From Salvelinus alpinus (taxonomy: Eukaryota > Chordata > Actinopteri > Salmoniformes > Salmonidae): a stretch of 64,000 bases of DNA. How positions within the stretch are numbered: the first letter of the stretch is position 1; the number at the start of each line of letters is the position of its first letter. The stretch lies in contig NC_092100.1 of assembly GCF_045679555.1 (NCBI RefSeq), positions 33,791,106 to 33,855,105 of the forward strand. The letters are read 5' to 3'. Below the pieces are notes generated by a model, which saw only the letters and a list, made by a program, of their open reading frames with translations, searched no databases and had not been told where the DNA came from. Below, one piece after another: positions 44,922-54,642 of the stretch. The position numbers and the translations under genes were made by a program.

Positions 44922-45649
44922 CTCACCCTGCCTCATCTAACCTCATGTGTGAGGATATCAGGCCAATAGCCTACATTAGCAGTGGATGAGTGTATGATAT
45001 GAAGTTAATATTTTTCTGAACAGTCATTGCTGTGGGTATTGTGTGTGGCATGTGGTGGGTCTGTTGGTGGGGGATGAACATATGTTTACTGGTGAAGGGA
45101 GGACCACCATCATGTCTTCCCTAGTGCCACCAGCCAGACTCTGTCTGTGTTCTGTCTTTATGTGTGTCTCTCTCTGTCGGAGACATGCTGCAGGAGGAGA
45201 ACTGTTCACATATCAGCTTTCCTGCTGCCTCACTTATTTATTGTGACAGTTTGGTTTAAATGTAATCAACTTGAGCAGATGTCTACCAGCAACAATTCCA
45301 AATTTTCACTCTCAATAACATTGCTGTAAGGAATCTAAAATTACCTTTTGTTAGGAGCTGAATATCAACCTGCAATGCTACCACCTATGCGTGCACACAC
45401 AAAAAACATCCGCCAACGCACACAATACAAGCATGCTCTCCAATACTAAGCAAACACACATAAATTACACCCTTTAGAATAACACTCAGATACATAGCAT
45501 TAGTACCATTAACAATAACAGTAATCTTCTGTAACAATCAGCAATACTGAGCATTAATTACAGCATTACAGCATCTTCTGTTAATGACCTCAGACTATTA
45601 CAGGAATTAACAGCGCATTCATTGTTGTGTGTGCAGTGTGAAGAGCCCA
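44922..45649. other. Unique sequence
   Basis: Nothing recognised apart from a run of imperfect cacaca and caatac words around 45380-45480. Confidence 0.35.
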
Positions 45650-45998
45650 CCAGTGACAGAGAGTACTGCTGTTACAGGGAGCCGCTCCTCTCCCCAGCGC
45701 TCTCCCCTCCTCTCCTCTCCCACCCTTCTACAGGAGCAGCCTATGATGTAATGTGCCTGCCACTGATAGAGCAAACCCCTCTCCTGTTTTAGATTTCCCC
45801 CCTCCCCTTCCTATTTGCTGTCTGCTGCTTCTGAGGCTGCTGGTAGTAGTGGCTCAGTCTGCGAGCCGGGCGCTGGTTTGGTTCAGCTGCAGCCCTCGGC
45901 ATCTCTGGGGATCCCTGCAGAGCTTCTGTTCCTCTGTCACCGCTTGACTAGAAGATACTGGTACAGACCACCGCAATACCTATCCTCTATTACTCAAG
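45650..45998 (+). promoter_or_regulatory. Candidate promoter and untranslated first exon
   Basis: This stretch is richer in G and C than its surroundings, with CT-rich cctcctctcctctcccaccc, then cgagccgggcgctggtttgg. It ends ctctattactcaag followed by gtaactcg, which fits a splice donor at 45999. No long coding frame lies within it, consistent with a 5' UTR. Composition and donor are seen in the sequence; that it is transcribed is inference. The gene is unknown. Confidence 0.35.
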
Positions 45999-47399
45999 GT
46001 AACTCGTCTGGCTCACCACAAAGGAATATATTGTAAAGAACAAGGAAGGGAGAGAGAGACAGAGAAAGGAGAGAGGAATGACAGGAGAAACCTGGCTTGG
46101 AGTCCAGTCAACTGCTGAATGAATCGGTCTGTGCTGTGAAAGCTTCTTGTCTCTGTAGCGCTGGCTGCCATGGCAATAGATTGAATTCTGCACCCTGTGG
46201 CTTCTGCTATCGCACCCCCACTCTCTCTCTCTGCCTGCCTCTCTGTGCATGTAGTATAAGGTGTTGGTTACCATGGTTAAGATGGGATGGATTCCCATAC
46301 TGGCTCAGAGCTAATTCAGCATGTCTAGTGAAGAGCTAGATTTGGAAAGGTTATTCCTTTTTTCCCAGGCACATTTCATGGAGAATTACAGTAAGCTTCC
46401 CTTTCTTCTCAATTATTTAAGAGTAACCATATTTCTGAAAAGAACAGGGATACAGGGTTACTGTTATTCTTTCTCATTCTTGAAAATCGACATTTTGCTG
46501 TAACTAAATGAATGATTATGCTGTTCTGTCTAAGTGTAATAATTATAGGTTTCTATCTATTTTCAATATATGATTTTTTTCAGTCCAGAAAATGTGGGTG
46601 TGTGCATGGCCAATGATGTGCATGAGTTATACAGTAGGAGTCATCTGCATGATTGCAGATCTCTTTCCATTTAGATCATGGATTGTTTTAAAAGTGGAGG
46701 TAGATTGATAACGTACAGGTTTAATGCATCATGCTTACGTCATCATATTGTCAAAAATATACTCTGGATATATATTTCTGGTCCATATGCTTCAAATCGG
46801 TTGCTAGTTTAAATGTAGCTGGTGAATTCTCAGTGGTTGCCTGGGCTAAACTCTGGTACGTTGTCTGATGCAATGTTAATAATTAATGTCTTGTCTGTGG
46901 ACATTACTAATTCATCCAGAGGATTTCCCCTTCTACTATCAGAGGAGAATACCTACACCCCTCTGTACCCACTAACCACTCAGTGTAATTAAGGACTGTA
47001 ATATGTTCACTTATCTCACTATGTTGCTTGACATTCAGGCCACTATATTGGTACACTTTTAACAATTTGGAATTGATTTCATCATATTTTCAGATTAATC
47101 ATCCATTTATATAAACACTCAAACCAAACACAAAAAGGTGTGAATATTGGGGATCCTTTGTGCAGAGAAGATCTACTGTAGACAACAATCCCCTGCTTTG
47201 ATTGGTCAGGTAAGATCATGTGGGATGTTGGGGGGGGGGGGGGGTCATCCTATGATTTCCCAATGGGAAGAGGTGATGTTTACAGTCAAGGTAATTGGCT
47301 CTTTGAGCCAAACTATACTGTAGTATTCAGCCAACATACAGTAGTACGCTTCAGGCAATTTAAACATTTAAACATATGCATGTGTAGCATACTGTAGAG
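45999..47399. other. Unique sequence
   Basis: If 45650-45998 is an exon, this would be intron. No repeat is recognised apart from a run of at least 13 G at 47230-47243. Confidence 0.35.
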
Positions 47400-47508
47400 C
47401 AATGTTTCCCAACCCTGGTCCTCCAGTACCCCCAACAGTATACAGTTTCATTGTAGCCCTTGACAAACACACCTCAGGGCTTGATGATTAGTTGACAAGG
47501 TGTGCTTG
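47400..47508. mobile_element. hAT-like MITE fragment
   Basis: Contains tgtttcccaaccctggtcct and ctccagtacccccaacagta, a common terminal sequence of a fish MITE, and cttgatgattagttgacaag from its middle. The gypsy LTR at 47509 cuts it. Confidence 0.55.
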
Positions 47509-47818
47509 TGTAATAATGGAGCTGTGAGTTGGGAAGCACTTGCAACGTTTAATAAAACAACAAAACCAGTAACGAGACAATTCCATGTGGCTACACACCG
47601 GTACACAAGAACAATACCAACTGGTGAGTGAACATAAGAGAGTGACATATAAAGGGGAGGAAAGGATGAAGGTAACAAAGTCCAGGTGTGAATCATAATG
47701 ATTAACATGTGCGTATAATGATGAGTGCCAGGTGTGCGTAATGATGAATCCCACGACCGGTGGTTAGTATTCCGGCGACGTCGTACACCGGAGGGGAGGA
47801 GCAGGAGAAGACGTGACA
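47509..47818 (-). mobile_element. Ty3/gypsy LTR (3' LTR of the remnant)
   Basis: On the minus strand it starts TGTCACGTCTTCTCC and ends ATTATTACA, 310 bp. A TATA-like tttatatgtcac (minus strand, about 47653) and ttattaaacg near the 3' end suggest promoter and poly-A positions. It adjoins a polypurine tract (minus strand, g-rich, 47819-47840), the primer for plus-strand DNA synthesis, which confirms it as the 3' LTR. Confidence 0.78.
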
Positions 47819-47840
47819 GTATCTCCCCCGCCCCCCCTGA

Positions 47841-48330
47841 CGCGCGGCTCCGGCCGCAGGATGACACCGACCAGAGGGACGACCCCGAGGAAAAGGACCA
47901 GGTCGGTCCGGGTGGCGAAGGTGGAAATCACGGATGATGTTGGGGTCCAGAATGTCCCCACTGGAACCCAACACCACTCCTCTGGGCCATACCCGTCCCA
48001 GTCCACCAGATACTGGAGCTGACCCCCACAACGTTGTGAGTCCAATAGGGATCTGACAGCGTACCCCGGACCCCCCTCGATGTCCAGGGGGGGTGGAGGT
48101 GTGTCTTGGGGAACAGTATCAGCTAGGTGACCAGGAACCACCGGCTTGAGAAGGGAGACATGAAAAGAGGGTGAGACACAATAGTGACTGGGTAGTTGTA
48201 ACCTGTACATCACCTCGTTGACCCTCCGAAGAACCTTGAATGGCCTCACAAACCGGGGGCTCAGTTTCTTGCAGGGCAGGTGCCGATACCCGGAAGTGAG
48301 GCTGACCGTGATCCCAAGCTTCTCCAAGAA
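47841..48330 (-). pseudogene. Chromovirus integrase C-terminus with chromodomain
   Basis: The minus-strand frame 47764-48327 reads [21 protein letters not shown] and HVSLLKPVV, the SH3-like end of Ty3/gypsy integrase, then [10 protein letters not shown]...[17 protein letters not shown], a chromodomain with its aromatic residues. Chromodomains in these elements steer integration through histone marks. The frame diverges after WVPVGTFW and is lost before the true stop. It follows the integrase core fragment at 48343 in a different frame. Confidence 0.85.
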
Positions 48331-48342
48331 GGCCCTCCATAC

Positions 48343-48636
48343 TCATGATGTGAATTGGGAGCCACGGTCAGAGACAATGTCCTCCGGAAGGCCATAATGC
48401 AGGAAGACCTGCTGGAAGAGTGCCTCAGCGACCTGGAGAGCAGTGGGGTGACCCGGAAGGATTAATCGACATGACTTGGAAAATCTATCCACTACCACCA
48501 GAATGGTGGTGAAACCATCAGAGGAGGGAAGATCGGTTACAAAGTCAATGGATAGATGTGACCAAGGTCGCTGAGGCACTTGAAGTGGCAGGAGCTTCCC
48601 TGCTGGAGCATTCCGGGGGGGACTTGGTTTGAGCAC
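48343..48636 (-). pseudogene. Chromovirus integrase core, truncated
   Basis: The minus-strand frame gives 97 residues: [33 protein letters not shown], then [17 protein letters not shown]. The first catalytic Asp (SIDFV) and the second (VSDRGSQF) of the DDE triad are present. The segment with the third residue, Glu about 35 residues later, is deleted: the sequence jumps to the C-terminal region. No protease or RT is found upstream. Confidence 0.85.
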
Positions 48637-48639
48637 ATA

Positions 48640-48935
48640 TGGAACAGGAGTTTACATACCAAGTGACATCTTGCACCTAGGTGGGCCACCAGTACTTCTG
48701 GTGTGGATGGTGCGGGAAATACCTGGATGTCCAGCGATGACAGCTGTGTGTGCCCAGGTCAGCAGCCGATCCCTTAACCCTGTGGGAGGGAAGGAGCAGG
48801 AGAAGACGTGACAGTACCCCCCCACTGACGCAAGGCTCTAACCGCAGGATAATGCCGACCAGAGGGACGACCCCTCGGACGAGGAGCGGGTCGGTCCGGG
48901 CGGCAAAGGTGGAAATCACTGATGATGTTTTGGTA
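48640..48935 (-). mobile_element. Rearranged gypsy pieces
   Basis: The part 48640-48780 reads, on the minus strand, like the integrase zinc-binding region (LLTWAHTAVIAGHPG). The part 48781-48935 repeats the junction of integrase tail, polypurine tract and LTR start found at 47790-47945 (aaggtggaaatcactgatga and gagaagacgtgacagtaccc). An LTR start upstream of the integrase N-terminus is out of normal order, so two element copies have been joined. Confidence 0.65.
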
Positions 48936-49965
48936 TGTTCTCTATAGTTATGTACTTGAAAACGTATCAATTGACCAATTCGGCACATTTGAGCAGATTT
49001 GATACAACATATTGTCCAGTATGGCTACGCTTCACTGGATCAATCTGAAACTTTGCACACACACTGCTTCCATCTAGTGGTCAAAATCTATATTGCGCCT
49101 AATCTGCAATATTGTATTATGGCCTTTCTCTTGCATTTCAAGATGATGAAGAAGGAAAAGAAAACACATGTTTTTTGTTTGTATTATCTTTTACCAGATC
49201 TAATGTGTTATATTCTCCTACATTAATAAAAAAAAATCCATAAACTAAAAGTGTTTCCTTTAAAATGGTATCAAGAATATGCATATCCTGGCTTCAGGTC
49301 CTGAGCTACAGGCAGTTAGATTTGGGTATGTCATTTTAGGCAAACATTTAAAAAAAAGGGTCCGATCTGATTCTATTGAGCTGTGGGGTCTAAAATTTTT
49401 TAATCTTACACCAATATGATATCTTTCAAGGAAGTGATTCTGTAAACGAAGGGCTTTGCTTATTACACTTGTTAGCTGAATATAGCACCATGACAGCAGG
49501 TGTTTTTGTGTTAAACTTCTCCTGGGAAAGGAGTGAAAGCCATAAATAGACTTGTTATTGAAATGGTTTCCAATTAAGAGAGTAGCTGGGGAAGACCTGT
49601 CTGTCTCTGAGATGTGGTGGATTACTATTCAAATACTACACTCAGACCTTAGTCATGCAGAAGGCCTGGGGAGAACATAGGGGTTGCTCATACAGTGGAC
49701 TCCCAATAGAATCGTATCATACTATCAGTCTACTATCAACCCTTTGTATGAGGGTTGGATATTATAGGTCTGAAAATACATTTGGTTTTGGTCACTTTTA
49801 TGCCGAGGTTACTCTTATGTCCTTACTTTAAAAATATATATATAAATCATAGTAATGTAGTTTAAATAAAGGTTACATTTGAAAAAATCTGGTATGTGTG
49901 CACTAGGGTAACGTTTATAAAGTTAATGTGTCTGATCTTTAAACAGTTGTTGAAAATCGAACATT
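48936..49965. other. Unique sequence
   Basis: No gene or repeat recognised. Confidence 0.35.
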
Positions 49966-50453
49966 CCCACTGGGCACAAACTGTTTGAATTAAAGTTGTT
50001 TCAATGTAATTTGTCAACGTATTGTGACTTGGAAAATACATTGGATTTTTTTTTTTAACTGTTGTTTTGAGGGTGAAATTTCAACCACAGTATTATATCA
50101 TCATGGTAACCACATTTCAACGCAACCAAATATCAACATTTGATGGAGATGTATCTTCTGCTCGGATTGTTCCATCTGTGCCACTAAGTCTGACTTTAAT
50201 TCCAGTTTGTCTACGGATTAATAGATATGTTGGATTCACATCTCCATCTCAACCAAAAATCCAAGTAAAGAATAGGACATGAAGTTTGATTTGATTTAGT
50301 CCTATTCTTTAACTTAGATTTTTGGTTAATATGGAGACATGAATCCAACATACCAATTATTAATTATTAGACAAACTGGAATTAAATCCAGACTAAATTA
50401 GTCGCACAGATGGAATTATCCAAGCAGATCTCTTTCAAATGTTGATATTTGTC
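49966..50453. mobile_element. CCCACTGGGCA-family element with long palindrome
   Basis: Left end cccactgggcacaaactg. From 50126 the sequence folds back: 50126-50278 and 50299-50453 are inverted copies of about 153 bp around a 20-nt loop (50279-50298), with a stem nearest the loop of tccaagtaaagaataggac. Mismatches are scattered. No coding frame. The right terminus is not resolved. Confidence 0.75.
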
Positions 50454-50729
50454 TGTGTTTTCAACCAAACACAATTCAAAATATATTTTGTAAAACACTA
50501 AATAGCCTAAAGTGAATGCTATTTTACAAACTAACATAACATTCAAACTTAAAATGAGTAATACATCCATGGCCACGCTTTGAGGTTACTGTAACTATAA
50601 ATGTATTTTTATGTAATCATATAACTCCTGCATGTTCAAGATAACATTCATAGGTCTTCGCGGGTCAGTGGAAATCTTCACAATTGCTGTAATAATCTGC
50701 GCAGAATCCCATATGCCACTGATCACTTG
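50454..50729. other. Unassigned AT-rich sequence
   Basis: Nothing recognised. Confidence 0.35.
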
Positions 50730-50737
50730 CACCCTGT

Positions 50738-52489
50738 CAGTGCTTCATTTGAGCCGTGTTGTGCCGAAAATCTCCCCCCCTGCCAGAATCCCCCCTTCCA
50801 ATTTCCTTAATTTTGTGGCTAGAGTCAAATACTTTCTGTGGCACACATCCGAGTCAAATACTTTCTATAGAACAAACTTCACGTCAGGATAGGCAACCGA
50901 AAATAATAATTAATGTATGTGTGTTATATTAAACATAGAGGAGGGAGTAAAATGTGGCAAGCAATAAACATTTCAGAACAACTATGGCTGAATTATTATC
51001 CTTACACCTTCAAAAATACTAGTCGAATAAGACATGGGAGAGATGACGAATTTTGGCAAAGAGATTTATTTATAGACTAATACAAAATTCAGTAGCGGAT
51101 TTAGTTATGTGCGACATGGGCAGCCGCGCAGGGCGCAATCTTAAGTGCCGCCCCGAGTGCAGGCGGTCGCGGACGCTGAAGGTAAGATTCGCCCAGGGCG
51201 CCATACAAGCTAGAACCGCCACATACACTTGAAACAAATAGCCAAACCGAAAACTGCAGACAAAAATGCTTTCTAATACTAAGATAAGTGAAATGTAGGC
51301 TAAACTGACAACGGAGTGAAGAGCAGAAATCCAAAGTAGCAAGCAAGTCGCAGCAATGAGGAACGCGAAGGGTGGAGGGGGGTCTAGCAGGGGGGAGATT
51401 TTCGGCACAACACCGGATCCTGCCGGAACAGGATCCGGCACGTCTCCGTTTTGTATTGTGTCGTTCCGGGACCTATTTAACCGGTTCCGGTACTGATAGA
51501 CATGAGCCTGCAACTCTCATCACTCCGGCATTGCAGTTCATAATTTCTTTCTTTATTGAATTATAGCCGATGGGTTCTGGAGGAGCTGCAGCACCCCTGA
51601 AAATGTGAAATACATTTGCCGAAGTTATAGAATAACTGGTATCTGTTCAGAAAGAAATGAACTAATTCAGAATAGCCTACTACACCATGGAAATGACCAT
51701 AATGTAGCCACATAAGATCAGTATCTTATTTTTCTTAAATGGCTTAGCTGTGGATTGTGTGTAGCCCAATAACAAGGAATAGCCTACTGTCGGGAACGCG
51801 CGGCAAATCTGTCAGTGAACAGCATGCTGACAAAACAGGCCTTTCGCAATATTTCAAATACAATGACGGGAAAACAGTTTGGAAACCAAATGGCTCCTGC
51901 TGAAAAGAGAAGACTCTAATCTACCTGATGTAGACTAACAACATATTTGATCAACTTCCAAATCAAGTAAAACAAGAGCGAGATATAGGCTTTTGGCAAG
52001 AACGCATCTGCGCATCATTGGGAAAGGATGTTTAGGACTATAACTTTCTCCTCATATTGTAGCCTGCTATATGTGTCTCCACACACCTAGGCCTATGCTA
52101 TTGATGGATTCAAGGTAGTTTTTATTGATCTCAGTCAGATTCTCAGTTTGTCAGTGCCAAAGTATCCTATCATTTCGATCATTTGTGCGGTATTAATAAA
52201 GTTTCTGCCAAATTCTCCAGTCATGTAAAATTATGTAGAATTGTATGAAATGCGTTTATAAAAGGCCACATGTTTCCGGGACCCTAGGCTACAAAATGTC
52301 CCCCCATGTGTAAGTGCCTCTGCTCTATTGCTATATGCCACTACGCAAATGCGATGCTATGCACGCAATGCCTTATTATAAAGGTGCTTTTTTAAATCAT
52401 GCGTTCCGGTACCTCAGAGCTCCCCAGGGCACCCCCCTCTCGCGCTCACATTTTGTTTCGGCACCTCCAGATTTACAAATTAAGCACTG
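50738..52489. mobile_element. hAT-like element, 1752 bp, with 8-bp target duplication
   Basis: The ends are cagtgcttcatttg and caaattaagcactg, inverted with one mismatch in 14. They are flanked by a perfect 8-bp duplication, CACCCTGT, at 50730-50737 and 52490-52497, the length made by hAT transposases. Inside, 50756-50779 and 51390-51413 are a perfect 24-bp inverted pair, and 51413-51438 is a 10-bp hairpin (ccggatcctg with caggatccgg). The segment 51098-51215 looks like another nested MITE (gggcagccgcgcagggcgc). The 147-residue frame at 51070-51513 has no transposase motif. Non-autonomous. Confidence 0.78.
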
Positions 52490-52497
52490 CACCCTGT

Positions 52498-53278
52498 ACT
52501 TTTAATGTAATCTCAACCGCAATCAAGGTCATTTGGTTCTGCTATTTGATGACGCACAGGGATAACACATTAATATGTTGTATAAATAAGCAAAATATCT
52601 GACATTGTATTCCTATTTGAACTTTGCTGTACCTTTAAATGGTTGATAGCGCAGTGATAGAGACAGACTAAACCAAAAATCAGACATAGTTTTTCCATTG
52701 GGATTTGGTTGTGCTTTTAGATGGTTGAAAGCATAGTGATAACACATTGGACATTCAACTAACTTTTTGAGTGGGTGAATATAGGTTGTAATCTTATTGA
52801 TCAATGTCTCAACCAAATATTACCCAATTATGCCTGCTCAGTATGTTGGCTTCTCAGGCCCATTATTCTAAAGCACAATCTAATTACTATTTTACAAGCT
52901 GAACACCAGCAGAATAATCAATATGTTGTACTTCATCCTTTACAGAGATTTCTTGATTTCATTAACCTTTTTAGGACTGTGTTTTGCTGTCTTTTTGCTC
53001 CAGACTACACATCAGAAGGATGTTGTGCTGAATAAAGGCACTTAGTCATTTATTATCACTACTCAGAGTTAATTTGTGTTTTATTTCAGGCCCCCAGAGT
53101 ACAGGCTTGTATTAGAGACTTCCAGCTGGCTTCCTGGGTTCAGCAGACCTTCTCATAAGCCTTGACTTTCCCTGAACCCCAGCAGCCCCTTGCAAGCCCC
53201 CACCAACATCAGCAGCCCCACACAACCAACCAACAGGGAAAGACTTACACAGATTGTTTAAGTGTTTCAAATGTGAAA
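52498..53278. other. Unique sequence
   Basis: Nothing recognised. The words taaatggttgatagcgcagt (52635) and tagatggttgaaagcatagt (52717) form an imperfect direct repeat. Confidence 0.35.
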
Positions 53279-54222
53279 ATCTTTCACTGGAACTAAGGGG
53301 CCTAGCCCGAACCATGAAAAACCTCCCCATTATTCCTCCTCCACCAAACTTTTTATCATGACACTAGGTGAGACCCAGATGCAGGTACAGGAGGCAGATG
53401 GTTGGAGTCTTAAAATGTTTATTAATCCAAAGGGGTAGGCAAGAGAATGGTCGTGGACAGGCAAAAAGGTCAAAACCAGATCAGAGTCCAGGTGGTACAG
53501 AGTGGCAGACAGGCTCGTGGTCAAGGCAGGCAGAATGGTCAGGCAGGCGGGTACAAAGTCCAGAGAACAGGCAAGGGTCAAAACCGGGAGGACTAGAAAA
53601 AGGAGAATAGCAAAAGGAGTACGGGAAAAACATGCTGGTTGACTTGACTTAAACATACAAGACGAACTGGCACAGAGAGACAGGAAACACAGGGATACAC
53701 TGGGGAAAATAAGCGACACTTGGAGGGGTTGGAGGCAATCACAGGAACAGGTGAAACAGATCATGGCGTGACACTTTACAGTTGGCACTATGCATTTGTG
53801 CAGGTAGCGTTCTTCTGGCATCCTCAAAACCAAGATTCATCCATCGGCCAGATGGTAAAGCCTGATTCAACACTCCAGAGAACGCTGGTCCCGTTCTGTG
53901 AGCTTGTGTGGCCTACCACTTCGCGCCTGAGCTGTTGTTGCTCCTAGACATTTCCACTTCCCAGTAACAGCACTTACAGTTGACCGGGGCAGCTCTAGCA
54001 GGGCAGAAATTTGTCAAACTGACTTTTTGGAAAGTTGGCATCCTATGACGGTGCCATGTTGAAAGTCACTGAGCTCTTCAGTAGGGCCATTCTACTGCCA
54101 TTATTTTTCTATGGAGATTGCATGGCTGTGTGCTCGATTTTATACACCTGTCAGCAACAGGTGTGGCTGAAATAGCAGAATGCACTAATTTAAAGTGGTG
54201 CCCACATACTTTTGGTGATGTA
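53279..54222 (-). mobile_element. Tc1-like element, deleted, split by a solo LTR
   Basis: Minus-strand relative of the copy at 24471. Right end ccacatacttttggtgatgt. Transposase traces on the minus strand start MALLKSSVTFN near 54091, with stops, then a large deletion. The left limit in ctttcactggaactaagggg lies within the transposase, so that end is truncated. The LTR at 53354-53773 is inserted between caaacttt and ctttacagttggcac. Confidence 0.82.
53354..53773 (-). mobile_element. Solo LTR nested in Tc1
   Basis: On the minus strand it starts TGTCACGCCATGATCTG and ends near GTGTCATGATA, about 420 bp. Minus-strand text ttaataaacattttaagac near 53420 gives a poly-A signal. It is flanked by ctttt (53349-53353) and cttta (53774-53778), a 4- to 5-bp duplication with one change. 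The sequence differs from the 21928 family. The 167-residue minus frame over it is chance. Confidence 0.8.
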
Positions 54223-54259
54223 ATGTATATTCAGCACTCCTTTTAAGCTGGAATCCTTA

Positions 54260-54472
54260 CTTGTGAAACTGGCACGTCCGTCTGTGTACACGGCTGTAGG
54301 TCACGGTTGTCTGTGTGTTTGTATTTTTGCTGGACTGTTTACGTTCCCCGTGTTTGGGGCATTTTTTGGGGTTGGCGTCTGTTCACCGTTGTGGTGCATT
54401 AAAAGTAGCGCTACCCTGAACTCCCTGCTTCCTGCGCCTGACTTCTTCCTCCACTACACCCCGGGCGTTACA
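54260..54472 (+). mobile_element. LTR 3' fragment, gypsy type
   Basis: Text gtgcattaaaagtagcgcta and ttcctgcgcctgacttcttc, ending ccgggcgttaca, resembles the R-U5 end of a salmonid gypsy LTR in plus orientation. The 5' part is absent. Confidence 0.55.
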
Positions 54473-54529
54473 CCACGCTGCTAGACACACCTTAACTCCG
54501 TTTTTTCCACACAAAAAAAACAATAACAA

Positions 54530-54642
54530 CCCACTGGGCACACACCGGTTGAATCAACATTGCGTCCAAGTCCTTTCAACGAAAGTTCTATACATTGAAC
54601 CAATGTGGAATAGGCGTTGAATTTTCATCTGTGTCCAGTGGG
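54530..54642. mobile_element. Complete 113-bp CCCACTGGGCACA MITE
   Basis: Starts cccactgggcacacaccgg and ends catctgtgtccagtggg, an inverted pair; the shortest and cleanest member of the family also found at 4045, 9734 and 49966. Inner words ttgaatcaacattg and cgttgaattttc are shared. No coding sequence. Confidence 0.72.

Noticed and set aside
51070..51513. 147-residue minus-strand ORF
   Set aside because: It sits in a non-autonomous hAT-like element and crosses a nested MITE; no transposase motif.
53330..53833. 167-residue minus-strand ORF
   Set aside because: It spans a solo LTR and its Tc1 flank; hydrophobic runs reflect pyrimidine-rich DNA.
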